A stretch of DNA of 64,000 bases from NCBI GenBank assembly GCA_024803745.1, contig JANJXV010000004.1:55973858-56037857 (forward strand), read 5' to 3'. A program made the translations under genes and the position numbers. This document shows positions 33,165-43,372 of this stretch, piece by piece; the first letter of the stretch is position 1, and every line of letters begins with the position of its first letter. The DNA is from Megascapheus bottae (taxonomy: Eukaryota; Chordata; Mammalia; Rodentia; Geomyidae). Under the pieces are notes generated by a model. It saw only the letters and a program-made list of their open reading frames with translations, searched no databases and was not told the DNA's origin.

Positions 33165-33500
33165 TTAATATGTTTTTATTGTAATTAATAGAAGGATTAT
33201 ATTATATTTGCCAGATAGAAGGTGGATTACTTCACAAACATTTCTACCCTTTCTCATGTTTTTATCCCCATTTCCCTCCCCCATCCCTTCCCCTCATCTT
33301 GTTTCCTCCCTTCCCTATCCTATTTCAAATAAACATATATATAATATATATATATAATATATCAGATAATAAGGTAAGATACTGTAACAATATGAGATAA
33401 TTAATTGACAACAAAAAAGAGGAGAAATAACATAGTACATTAACAACAATCACACATTATATCAATAGGGAAAAACCTAAATACATGAGGCAAGCTGTGA
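33165..33500 (-). mobile_element. Twin-primed L1 3' end nested in another L1
   Basis: Minus-strand 3' UTR (33,165-33,462) is joined to a short plus-orientation upstream piece ('AATAGGGAAAAACCTAAATA', 33,463-33,497). The host L1 text resumes after a repeat of 'GTATTTA/ATATTTA', consistent with a target duplication. Confidence 0.7.
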
Positions 33501-33548
33501 TATTTATACACAATGGAATTCTATGCTGCCATCACAAAGAATGTCATC

Positions 33549-33775
33549 GAGCCAGGCACTGTGGCTCATGCCTGTAATCCTAGCTACTTGGGAGGCTGAG
33601 ATCTGAGGATCAAGGTTCAAAGGCAGCCAGGGCACAAAAGGACATGAGACTCTTATCTCCAATTAACCTCTAGAAAATGAGAAGTGGCCCTTGGCTCAAG
33701 GGTAGGGCAGTAGCCTTAAGCTGAATAGCTCAGGAACAGCGTCCAGGCCCAATTCAAGTCCTATGACCCACAAAA
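33549..33775 (+). repeat. 7SL-like + Geo composite SINE
   Basis: Inserted in the L1. 'GCCAGGCACTGTGGCTCATG' head. 'AAAGAATGTCATC' before and 'AAAGACATGGC' after look like a decayed target duplication. Confidence 0.9.
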
Positions 33776-33810
33776 AGAAAGAAAGAAAGAAAGAAAGAAA
33801 GAAACAAACA

Positions 33811-33858
<48 letters not shown>

Positions 33859-33860
33859 CA
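33776..33860. repeat. (AAAG)n microsatellite in a SINE tail
   Basis: About 20 units with one AAAC interruption. Confidence 0.97.
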
Positions 33861-34378
33861 TGGCTCCATTTGTAAGGAAATGGAAAGATTTGGAAAAAAT
33901 CATATTAAGTGAAGTAAGCTAGACCCAAAGGGACATAGGCTCAATGGTTTCCCTCATTTGTAATAATTAGTACAAACGTTGGACTCTCATAGCAGAGGAT
34001 TACAATAGCTCAAAACCTAGATATGTAAGGCCATATAGGATGAGGCTAAATGAAAGGACCTCCAGGATATGGGAACAAGAGTTGTTCTTAATGTACTATG
34101 TTATTTCTCATCTCTTTTGCTGTCCCTTTGTTATTCTTATATTGTTACAATATCTTACCTTGTTATCTGGTATATTGTATATATGATTATTTGTTTATTT
34201 GAAATAGGAAAGAGAAGGGGGAAAAACAACATGAGGGGAGGGGGTAGAGGGAAGGGAAGGAAATGGGGACCATGACATGAGAAAGGGTATCAATGTGTGT
34301 GAAGTAATGCACCTCCTATCTGGTGAATATAATGTAACCCTTCTATTAATTACATTTGAAAAAAAAAGAAAAAGAAAA

Positions 34379-34780
34379 AGCTGGGTATAGTGGCTCATGC
34401 CTGGAACCCAACCTACTTGAGAGGCTAAACCCAAAAGGAATATAGTTTGAGGCCAGCCCAGGCAAATACTGTAGATTCTTTCTCAGCCTCCAGGTGGACA
34501 CAGTGGTATTCATCAATCATCCCAGCTCAGATCCACAGAATTGTGAGCCAGAAAACTACATGAGACTATCTCAGTGGACAAATCCAAACCTGGTGCTATG
34601 TGCCTATCTATCATTCCAGTTATCTTAGGAAATGTAAAATAAGAGGATTGTAGTCCAGGTTAAGGTCCAGGAAAAAAAAGTCAGTCTCTCTTTCAAAAGA
34701 ACTAGTGCAATAAAGAGTTGGAAATAAGTCTTAGAGATAGAGGACTTGCTTAGCAAGTGTGAGACTCAAGTTCAAGTACG
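34379..34780 (+). repeat. Old multi-unit 7SL-like SINE
   Basis: Successive 7SL-like heads ('GCTGGGTATAGTGGCTCATG' at 34,380; another near 34,595) and an ID-like end ('AGAGGACTTGCTTAGCAAGT'). Diverged. Confidence 0.6.
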
Positions 34781-34802
34781 AAAGGTATCCAAAGAAGGGA
34801 AG

Positions 34803-34960
34803 GCAAGCAAGCAGGCAGGCAGGCAGGCAGGAAAGGAGGAAGGGAGGAAGGGAGGAAGGGAGAAAGGGAAGGGAGGGGGAGGCAGGGATGGAGGCAGGAG
34901 TAAGGAAGGAAGGGGGAGAGAAATAAAGAAAGAAAAAGGAAGAAAGGAAGGAAGGATAGC
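34803..34960. repeat. (GCAG)n/(GGAA)n purine-rich repeat
   Basis: GGCA and GGAA/GGGA units. The frame 34,746-35,072 crosses it and is not a gene. Confidence 0.95.
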
Positions 34961-35227
34961 TAAGACATTGCATGTTTTACAAATAAATAAAGTATGTAGA
35001 ATTTTTAAGTCAAAAGAAGTAGTCCACTATTCCACACTGTTAGGATTACATGACAAACAATGCACAGTTTGATTCATAATATCTGGCAAACCAGTGAGAG
35101 CTCTTAGGGTTCCATATCACAAAACTGTCTTTGTGTCTGCTTTCATGCCGTGCTATTCAACTGAGGAAATTGTTCCGTGATTTAGACAATATTGTTAACA
35201 GGATCCTAAACTAAAAACAAATATCTA

Positions 35228-35330
35228 AGAAATGGAGATGTGGCTCAAGTAGTGGAGCAGTAGACTTGAGCAAAAAAGCTAAGGGGCAGCACCCAGGTCC
35301 TGAGTTCAAGCCCCAGTATGGAGAGAGAGA
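35228..35330 (+). repeat. Stand-alone Geo half-element
   Basis: 'GAGATGTGGCTCAAGTAGTG' to 'GAGTTCAAGCCCCAGTATGG', with no recognisable left half. Confidence 0.8.
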
Positions 35331-35639
35331 GAGGGGGGAGCCCAAACCCCAAACCAAACACAAAACAAAACAAAAATAGTTTTTGCTTGATGACCATGAA
35401 TTCCTTTTTGGAACAGAAAGTATTAACATAATCTCTTCTCTTCCATGATTCTATTTTTGGATGTTTTAGTTCCATGTACTGAACCATGTTCTGAAAAACT
35501 TAAATGGTCAGTGCAAAAACATAAGTTTTAAATTATGCACCTTTACGAGTATTGTGACACAATCCAAAGCTGTCAAGTTTTCATCCCTCTTGGGAGTTTG
35601 GTCATGTGCAAAGTATCTGTGTGTGTGTGTTTTTTATGT

Positions 35640-35862
35640 GGGTGCTGATATTGGGGCTTGAATGCAGGGCCTGGGTGCTGTCCCTTAGCTTTTTCCCTCC
35701 AGGCTTGTGCTTTACCATTTGGGCCACACCTCCACTTATGTCTTTTTTGTTGCTTCACTGGAGATAGGACTTTCATGAACTTTCCTTCCAGGGCTAGCTT
35801 TGAATTTCAATCTTTACATATCTGCCTATGGGTAGTTACGGTTATAAGGGCTCACTGGCACC
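35640..35862 (-). repeat. Diverged 7SL-like + Geo composite SINE
   Basis: 'ATTGGGGCTTGAATGCAGGG' right half; the left half is worn. A GT run at 35,618-35,630 precedes it. Confidence 0.78.
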
Positions 35863-35884
35863 TGACTATCATGACCATTTTGGC

Positions 35885-35979
35885 TATTGCAGTATTTCTA
35901 CAGTTTTTTATTATCTACAGTTTTAGGAATCCATTCAAGTCCTGAACATAATCTCTGCATATAAGCAGGGACTACTGTA
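35885..35979 (+). repeat. MER2/Tigger-like terminal fragment
   Basis: 'CTACAGTTTTAGGAATCCAT' and '..GCAGGGACTACTGTA' recall the MER2 end, with terminal TA preserved. Confidence 0.55.
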
Positions 35980-36038
35980 TTTTAAGGAAAAAGAAAATCA
36001 GAATTCACATCGTCTTTATAAACAAGAGTCCATATTGC

Positions 36039-36330
36039 TTAATTGCCTGAATTCAGAAGGCCTCTTCTATATTTATGGGAATCCAAATGCTGGGAAGATA
36101 CTTTAAAAATTTTGTTCTCAGTATAAACTTGGATATCAATCTTGATGGCATCACTGAAAGTTGATTTCTTCTTTGCTTTAAAGAAGTCACTGTGGTGTGC
36201 AAGGGTTCCAACAGAACAAATGAGATACTGTCCATCTTCAAATGACATTCACCCTTGTTTGTTCGTCCAGAGGTAGAAGTGTTTCAACACAAATTGTTTT
36301 TGCTCTTGGCAAGACATAATTTAAAAGGAT
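36039..36330 (-). pseudogene. Coding-like fragment, unrecognised (possible retrocopy)
   Basis: The minus strand from about 36,248 to 36,039 reads as balanced, non-repetitive peptide text ('EDGQYLICSVGTLAHHSDFF', then 'SDAIKIDIQVYTENK') with codon-like composition, ended by TAA. Upstream in another frame 'PLDEQTRVNV' could be its continuation after a frameshift. I do not recognise the protein and may be seeing chance. Confidence 0.22.
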
Positions 36331-36476
36331 GTGCTTCACCAAAAAGAAGTAAAAGATGCAGAGAATGAAAGGGAAAGGAAGATAAACCTAAAAGATAGCA
36401 ACATTCCAGTTTCATTCATGGCAGAATTAATTCTGTAGCTGAGAAATGGATAATACTTGCTTGATTTCATTACTTT

Positions 36477-36703
36477 TTTTGGTGCCAGTCCTGGGGTTTG
36501 AACTCGGCCCTATGCTCTGTCCATGATCTTTTTTGCTCAAGGCTGGTGATCTACCAGTTGATTCACAGATCCACTTCCAGCCTTTTGGTGACTAGTTGGA
36601 GTGGAGAGTATCACAGACTTTCCTGTCTGGTCTGGCTTTGAACTCTGATCCTCAGATTTCAACCTCTTTAGTAGCTAGAATTACAGGTGTGAGCCATTGA
36701 TGT
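36477..36703 (-). repeat. 7SL-like + Geo composite SINE
   Basis: 'GCCAGTCCTGGGGTTTGAAC' ... 'AGTAGCTAGAATTACAGGTG' in complement. Confidence 0.92.
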
Positions 36704-37465
36704 GCAGCAATCTCACTACTTTTTAATACTCTTCTATACTTAATTCTATTTTTTGTTTGGAAACCCTAGTCACAGAAAAGTTCTGACAATTACTCTTTGA
36801 CATAGCACCATGAACTAGAAGATCAAATTTATATCCTGAAGTTGATGGTTGAAGACTGAGATTGTTGTACTGATAGGGATACAATGGTTGCTGAGTCACC
36901 TGGGATTATAGAACATTTCAGGGTCACACTGGCCTAAATTTAGAGAGAAGTCTTGTACATTCCCAGGATGATACCACAGTCTGTTATAAATTAGATGAGC
37001 AACAATGTTTTATGTCCTGTCTCTGTTAAGGCTTACAGAGAATAGACAAACTGATACAAAATATTTAGTGTTACTTTATAAGCTTAGAAGAGCTCATGCC
37101 TTTGTATTGTTTGGGTATTTCTAGCACATTCATAGTTACGTAACTATGAACATAAACACATTTCAATCTAGATTGATGAGAAAAGGGCAAGATTTAAAAA
37201 CTTTCAAGTGGTAAGGATAATATATCATGTATTATCTATGCTCTCAAATTGGTGTTAGACTAGTTTTGTAGAAATATAGATGGAAGAGTTTCCCTCTGTA
37301 AACAGAGTTGACCCTGTTGTAACCTTGCTATTACTAGTCACTGGGTGTTTACTGAACAGGCTTGGTAGAGTAACTTCAATTTAGTCCATTTTGCTGTTCT
37401 TAGTACTCTTTTCTTAGTTTTTTCCTTTTCTTTTTCTTTCCTTTTTTCCTCTTAAAAACTTTTTT
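36704..37465. other. Low-repeat sequence with a perfect 22-bp palindrome
   Basis: Otherwise nothing recognised. The palindrome is listed separately at 37,129-37,150. Confidence 0.5.
37129..37150. promoter_or_regulatory. Perfect 22-bp palindrome with PAR-bZIP/NFIL3 core
   Basis: Half-site TTCATAGTTAC followed at once by its exact reverse complement. The centre GTTACGTAAC (37,136-37,145) is the ideal binding site of NFIL3/E4BP4 and the PAR-bZIP factors DBP, HLF and TEF. No promoter is seen nearby, so it would be an enhancer-type site if used. Confidence 0.45.
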
Positions 37466-37655
37466 GCCAGTCCTGCAGCTTGAACTCAGGGCCTGGGCAC
37501 TGTCCTTGGACACATTTTGCCCAAGGCTAGAGCTCTGCCACTTGAGCCACCATGCCACTTTCAGCCATTTTTGTGTATATGGTACCAAGGAATTGGATCT
37601 ACAGCTTCATGCATGCTAGGTGAGCATTCTACCAACAGGCTATGCTCCAGGCCAC
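37466..37655 (-). repeat. IDL-Geo SINE
   Basis: 'TGCCAGTCCTGCAGCTTGAA', then 'GTACCAAGGAATTGGATCTA' in complement. Confidence 0.92.
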
Positions 37656-38483
37656 CTTAGTGCTCTTTTCTTTTGGTCCCTTGTTGACTCCAGGGGTAAA
37701 TTTTGGGCATTGTATAGAGCTCTTACTACAGCCTTTTTTTTTCTTTGCAAACACCATCTGTTGTTTTCCAAGAGTTTAAATTCTGTATAGGACACAGTCT
37801 AAATGCGTTAGCTGTATACTCAAGGCCCTTCCCATGTGTTCCTTCATCCGTACCTGAAGCTGCTGCCAGCCAGTCTATGGTTACCTTTCCCTTCCCTCCT
37901 ACTCCCACTCCCATCAACCCTTGGTGTATGTTTATTCTGATTGAAAGCATTTTCAGTAAATTTGAAATTTTACCTATCCTTCGAGGTTACTCTCTTTCAT
38001 GTGGTCTGCAAGGGATAACTCTCTTTAAGTTTGGCTTTGTGATGTTCTATTTATTTGAAAAAAAAAGGTGAAGAAGATTTTAGGATTGGAATAGATATCA
38101 TCTTTTTCAGATTTCTTTCTGCTCTTGAAAGGAGTTAAAGACTAGCATACTAGTCTTTTTTCCCACAAAAATATCAGAGATGGTGGGACCCCACCGTATT
38201 GGTCAGCAGGCTCTGATGGACAAATGTTCTGATTGAAGGAACTTGCTACAACTTCCTTCCAGCAAATAGTAGATAGATCTCAGAGGAAGAAGCCAATTAT
38301 AGATCTCCATCCCTGAAGCACTTCTAATTGAACTTCTTTAATATAAACATTTTAACCTTAGTGAGAAGCTTGTTTTCCCTCTGTAAGACAAGATCAGAGT
38401 CCTGAGGTATTACAGCAATATTCTATACATTTCAGTAAAGATGACACTGTTTTGGCTTTCCTAAAGCCTGAGTCTCATTTTTT
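37656..38483. other. Apparently unique sequence
   Basis: A hairpin-capable inverted repeat (9-bp arms AAAGACTAG, 4-base loop) at 38,137-38,158. No gene seen. Confidence 0.45.
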
Positions 38484-38541
38484 AATTTTAATTTTATTTT
38501 GAATTATTTTAAGTGTGATGTACAGAGGGGTTATAGTTATA
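38484..38541 (-). mobile_element. Very short L1 3'-end insertion
   Basis: About 58 bases of L1 3' end ('GTGATGTACAGAGGGGTTAT') between two copies of 'AGTCTCATTTTTT' (38,471 and 38,542): a severely 5'-truncated insertion with target duplication. Confidence 0.75.
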
Positions 38542-38559
38542 AGTCTCATTTTTTTTCAA

Positions 38560-40067
38560 GTTTTGGCTTTAGCATTCTCTTCAACGTTTTCTTTTATATT
38601 TAAGGCTAACATTCTGAGATAATCTAAAACGATGTTTCCACTGGGGGGATAAATCACACTGTCAGTTGTAATTGCCAGCCAGTTCACCTTTCCTCTTAAA
38701 TCTTGAACCTGCAGGGTTACAGGCAGCCACTTCTTGCTACTACTTCGGTTACAATTGTAAAGGCAGTGGTTGTTCTTGTAGTTTGGGGGAGTCTGAGTGG
38801 GTTTCTCATTCAACTTCTATTGCTGATCTTGGGCAGAGAACATTATCACAGTGGTGTTCCTTTTCATCTCAGTTGCAAACTTGACAGCTCTGGTTTCAGT
38901 TTATGTTGTCCCTGTAGGTTTCTCTGAAAGTGACAAGGGACCCTCTTAGAAATAATCGTAAATATTTCAACCATTTTCCTAGCACTGAAACCTCAGTTTG
39001 CACATGGACATTCATCCAGAGCACAGAGGCAACTATCTGCCCAGTGTGTTGCTACCATGTGGTAAAGCCAGCAGCCTTCCAGCTTGCCTGCATCTGATGA
39101 GCCACAATGCATGGTAGCACTCTACTTTACGCTACCAGTTTCTGTATCAGCTGAGAATTGATTTGACTATTAATAAGAAAAGTTGAAATTACAATGTGTT
39201 TCCCTTCCATGTAAGGGCAGTCTACAGGTAGGCAATTTTACGTCAAAACTTGGTTTCCTACTTACTTCCTATGCTAATTTTTTCTATTTCATTTATAATA
39301 GACACCTAAAAGCTGCTTTTGCTGGACAACTTGAGCTTTTTATAGGGACTCAGGATTAACGAATAGCAAGGCAAAAGCTAGACATCCCAGTCTCCATTTT
39401 ATGCCTGTGTTCTCTGGTGTGAGTGGTTCCCTTCTGTAGTCACTTGGCAGTAATTTTGGAATTGTGAAGGGACCAGATGGGAAATCAAGACTATCAGCTA
39501 GGTGTCACTGGCTCTTCTTGTAAGAAGGCTTCACCTGACCAAAGCTGAAGCAATGAATTGCCAGGCCACCTGTGGCTCTCACCACTACTTACGCCCATTA
39601 GAACATACCCAGGAATGGCTCTAGCTTAATAATTTTGCATACCTCTTCCTCTGCCCCCAAATTTTCCTCCTATTTAAACCTAAAGTAGATGTCTGTTTGA
39701 GGAAGCTGCTTTATTGGGTGACTTCCTGTAACAAGATTCCAGCTCTTAGAATGACTCATGGTTCAAAATGGCAGCTGGAGTTCCAGATATTTTGTCCAGA
39801 TTTTTTTTTATAGAAAACATGTACAAGTATGTCTTTTTTAATGATAAAAGATTGCAGAATTCAGAGGAGAAAGGATGTTTGCCTTACACAAACTGCCTTC
39901 TTAATGTTTTGCAGAGAATATGGTTTCCAGCTGCTATTCTGAAACATAATGAAATCAGGATTCTGTCCGCAGGTCCAAAAGAAACTGGATATTAGAAAAC
40001 TATCACACTCTTGTAAGCATTTCTCTAATGTTCATATAGCTTTATTTCAAATATTAAAACATTTTTC
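38560..40067. other. Apparently unique sequence
   Basis: Frames at 38,556-38,927 and 39,768-39,995 have no domain. 'CAAAATGGCAGCTGGAGTTC' near 39,764 recalls an old interspersed repeat that I cannot name. Confidence 0.4.
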
Positions 40068-40190
40068 TGGGCACTGGTGGCTCATATTTATAATCTAGCT
40101 ACTCAATAGGCTTGAGATCTGAGGATTGTGGTTTGAAGCCAGCCTGGACAAGGAAGTTGTGAGACAATATCTACATTAAGAAGGACCATG
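40068..40190 (+). repeat. 7SL-like left half only
   Basis: 'GGGCACTGGTGGCTCATATT' to 'AAGTTGTGAGACAATATCTA'. The right half is missing. Confidence 0.85.
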
Positions 40191-40356
40191 GTGAAATCCC
40201 TTTCTACAGTTAATATACTCTAACTTAAAAAATTAAAGCTCTTGGATTTCCCAGGTTTAGCTTTGAAAGTTTTACGTGTCCATCCCAGATAAACCACCTA
40301 ACTGGCATCCTTATGTTCCTGAAAGGACATAGACTTCCTTGGTAAAGAATAAGAGT

Positions 40357-40357
<1 letters not shown>

Positions 40358-40423
<66 letters not shown>
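40358..40423. repeat. (GT)n microsatellite
   Basis: About 33 units at the tail side of the next, minus-strand, SINE. Confidence 0.97.
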
Positions 40424-40426
<3 letters not shown>

Positions 40427-40535
40427 AGTCCTGGGGCTTGAACTCAGGGCCTGGGCACTGTTCCTGAGCTTCTATGTCCAAAGCTAGTATTCTACCACTT
40501 GAGTCACAGCTCTACTTCTGGTTTTCTGCTATTCA
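40424..40535 (-). repeat. Geo half-element
   Basis: 'CAGTCCTGGGGCTTGAACTC' to 'CTACTTCTGGTTTTCTGCTA' in complement. The left half is absent. Confidence 0.85.
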
Positions 40536-40544
40536 GTATTTTTT

Positions 40545-41363
40545 TGGTAGCTATCAATTCACATAATAGCTACAGAAATTACATTCCCACCTCCTGCATA
40601 ATCACCAGCATTTGTTGTCATTTGTTTTCTTGATGATGCCCATTCTGAATACCTGAGAAAAAAAATTCAGTATCATTTCGAGTTTGTATTTCCTTTATGG
40701 CCATCAATGTTAAACATTTCTTCATATTGTATTATTATTATTATAATTATTATAATTATTTTGATACCAGTACTGGGCTTTTTTCTTTTCTTTCTTTCTT
40801 TTTTGCTCACTTTGCCACTTGAGTCACACCTTCTTACTGTACTTCGTTTGGAAATTTTCTGTCTTATCAGCTGGATTGTTGGTTATTTTGGAATTTAGTT
40901 TTTGAACTTCTTATATTTTCTGGTTATAAATCCTTGGTCAGATGAATAGCTGACCAAAACATTCTCTCATTCTTTATACCATCTGTTCATTTTACTGTTT
41001 CCTTCACTGTTCTGAATGTTTTTTTTAAATTGATTTAGTCTTATTGCCAAATTCATGTCCTTATTTGCTGCATTATTGGAGTTCTATTCAGGAAGTTGCC
41101 TGTACTTCAAGGGCTCCACTATATTTTCCTGTAATATTTTAAAAGTGTTATATTAATCTCTTACACTAAGATCTTTAATGGGCTTTTAATTGATTTTTAT
41201 TGTAAGGTCTAGGAAAGTATCTAGATTCGGTCTTACTCATGTGACTCTCTAGTTTCCCAGCACCATTTGTTGAAAAGACTATCTTTTCTCTAATATATAT
41301 TTTAGGTACCTCTGTAAGCAATCATATTACTCTAACTGTAGACTTATTTTATCCCAGCTAAAT
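40545..41363 (-). repeat. Old L1 ORF2 remnant
   Basis: 'ATAAATCCTTGGTCAGATGA', '..CTAGTTTCCCAGCACCATTTG' are the familiar antisense L1 ORF2 phrases. An ATT-rich repeat and a scrap of Geo-like SINE at about 40,725-40,830 interrupt it. Confidence 0.85.
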
Positions 41364-41373
41364 ATCTGCTATT

Positions 41374-42301
41374 AAATCAAAACAATGCTAAGATTCCACC
41401 TCACTCCAGGTAGAATGGCCAGGAACAGTAAAACTAATAACAACAGATGCTGGAGGGGATGTGGCCAGGAGGGATCACTACTACACTGTTGGTGGGAGTG
41501 CAAATTCGTTCAACCACTATGGAAAGCAGTATGGCAGTGCCTCAAAAGGCTAAACATAGAGCTCCCCTATGACCCAGCAGTTCCACTACTTGGCATTTAC
41601 CCAACCATCCAGGAAACTAGGGCATACTAAATCCACTAGCACAACAATGTACATTGCAGCATTATTCACCATAGCAAAGATATGGAACCAACCTAGATGT
41701 CCCTCAGTTGATGAGTGGATCAACAAGTTGTGGTATTTGTACACAATGGAATTCTATGCTGCTGTCAGAAAAAATGACATCGACCCATTTGTTAGGAAAT
41801 GGAAAGACTTAGAAAAAATCATATTAAGTGAAGTAATCCAGACTCAAAGGAACTTAGGCTCAATGGTTTCCCTCATTTGTCATAATCAGTAGAACCCTTG
41901 GGCTCTCCTATCAGAGATTTGAAATAGAGCAAAACCTTGATACATAAGGCCATATAGTATGAAGCTAATTGAAAGGACCTCCAGGATATTGAAACAAAAG
42001 CCATATAATGAGTGATTGTTGTTCTTAATGTACTATGTTATCTCTCATCTCTTTTGCTGTCCCTTGGTTATATCATAGTGTTACAGTATCTCACTTTGTT
42101 ATCTGATATATTGGATATATTTGTATTTGGTTATTTGAAATTGGATAGGGAAGGGGGGAAAACAAGATGAGAGGTGAGGGTGGGGGGGAGGGTAATGGGT
42201 ACCAAGACATGTGAAAGGGTATCAATGTATGGGAATTAATGCACCTTCTATCTGGCAAATATCATATAACCCTTTTATTAATTACAATACAAATATAAAA
42301 A
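41374..42301 (+). mobile_element. 5'-truncated L1 (ORF2 end + 3' UTR) nested in older L1
   Basis: Flanked by ATCTGCTATT at 41,364-41,373 and 42,302-42,311. Contains the Cys-rich ORF2p C-terminus, a 3' UTR with G-rich block (42,149-42,192) and an A-rich end. Confidence 0.92.
41385..41892 (+). pseudogene. L1 ORF2 C-terminal remnant
   Basis: Two overlapping frames: 41,385-41,630 has '[20 protein letters not shown]', and 41,569-41,892 continues 'MEFYAAVRKNDIDPFVRKWK' to 'GSMVSLICHNQ'. One frameshift near 41,600 separates them. The end corresponds to the normal ORF2p C-terminus. Confidence 0.9.
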
Positions 42302-42349
42302 ATCTGCTATTTATTTATTTATCTCAGAATGCTTTTTATTATGTACTTT

Positions 42350-42665
42350 TTTGTAGTACTGGAGATTGAACTCAGGACCTTGCATTTGTCAGGAAAGAAT
42401 TCTAGCACTTGAGCCATACCACAAGTGTCTTTTGTCATGGGTTATTTTTGAGGCAGGGTGTTGCTTTATGTATGGGATGGTAGGGAATGTAATCCACTTC
42501 CATGTGCTTTCCACATCACCGGGGACAGGAGGGGCATGCCAGTGCGTCAAGTCAGTGTTTGAGATGAAGTATTTTGAACGTCTTTTTGCCCACGTTGGCC
42601 TTGGGTTTTGATTCCTTGATATCTACTTCCCAAGTTGCTAGGATTATAGGCATGCCACATCTAGA
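42350..42665 (-). repeat. Old composite ID + B1-type SINE
   Basis: 'ACTGGAGATTGAACTCAGGA' (ID-like) and '..TTGCTAGGATTATAGGCATG' (7SL-like) in complement. Confidence 0.7.
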
Positions 42666-43264
42666 CCTTTTAATTTTTAATAATACCTTTAACTATTATA
42701 TTAGCAAATATTAATTGCAAGGGGAAGCAATTCATTGATGCATTGTGATAACTCCCTGAATGCACAGTCTCCCTGACTCAGTTTTATCCGGTCCTTCATC
42801 TTCTATTCTTAAAATGATTTCAACTGCTTTCATTCTTCCATATATCCTCATAAGGTACTTTAACCCAGGTACTCACAGACTCACAGAACACCCCCCCCAC
42901 ACACACACAAATACATCATGAGAGTAATTGTCGGACTGATTGTGGATGAGAGATGGGGAGAGAATGAAGGATGTTGAGTACTATTGAAATTCATTTTGTT
43001 TTTGTGTATGATGTCACAAGAAATTTCATTGAAAGCTATTGAAAAATAGAGGGGAAATGGAGGACATGAAAAGACAGAAAAGTAGAAGGGTTAATCTGAT
43101 TACAGTACTGAATTTGCATGGAAATAGCATGACTAAATCTCTATTTTAATACATGCTAAAGAAAATAAATAGTAAGAAAATATAATAGGTTCTTTTCGGA
43201 GATAGTCCTTACTGGAAGAGAGAGGATAAATAGAAAGGCTGAATATGTGTTTTTGTGTCATTAC
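42666..43264. other. Apparently unique sequence
   Basis: A short C/AC-rich run at about 42,890-42,909. Nothing else recognised. Confidence 0.4.
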
Positions 43265-43372
43265 CATCACACTGCATTTTTAATTATCATCTGTAAGTAG
43301 TTGTACAAAAGGATTTCAATCAATATGTTTATGAGTATAAATGCATCTTGATCAATGCAAAAATGGAGAGTA
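43265..43372 (-). repeat. L1 3'-end fragment
   Basis: 'GTAAGTAGTTGTACAAAAGG' and 'AAATGCATCTTGATCAATGC' match the fragment at 10,976-11,335. Confidence 0.65.

Larger units (their letters stand above)
32936..34362 (+). mobile_element. 5'-truncated L1 3' end, twice interrupted
   Basis: Starts 'CTCCTATGGAAAGCAGTATG' within the ORF2 end, runs through the 3' UTR with its G-rich block at 34,215-34,265 and ends in A-rich sequence. Similar A/G-rich 'AGAAAAAGAAAAAGC' text flanks both ends (possible target duplication). It is interrupted by an inverted L1 piece (33,165-33,500) and by a SINE plus AAAG repeat (33,549-33,860). Confidence 0.85.

Noticed and set aside
38137..38158. Hairpin with 9-bp arms as a small RNA or terminator
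   Set aside because: Arms are too short for a microRNA precursor; likely chance.
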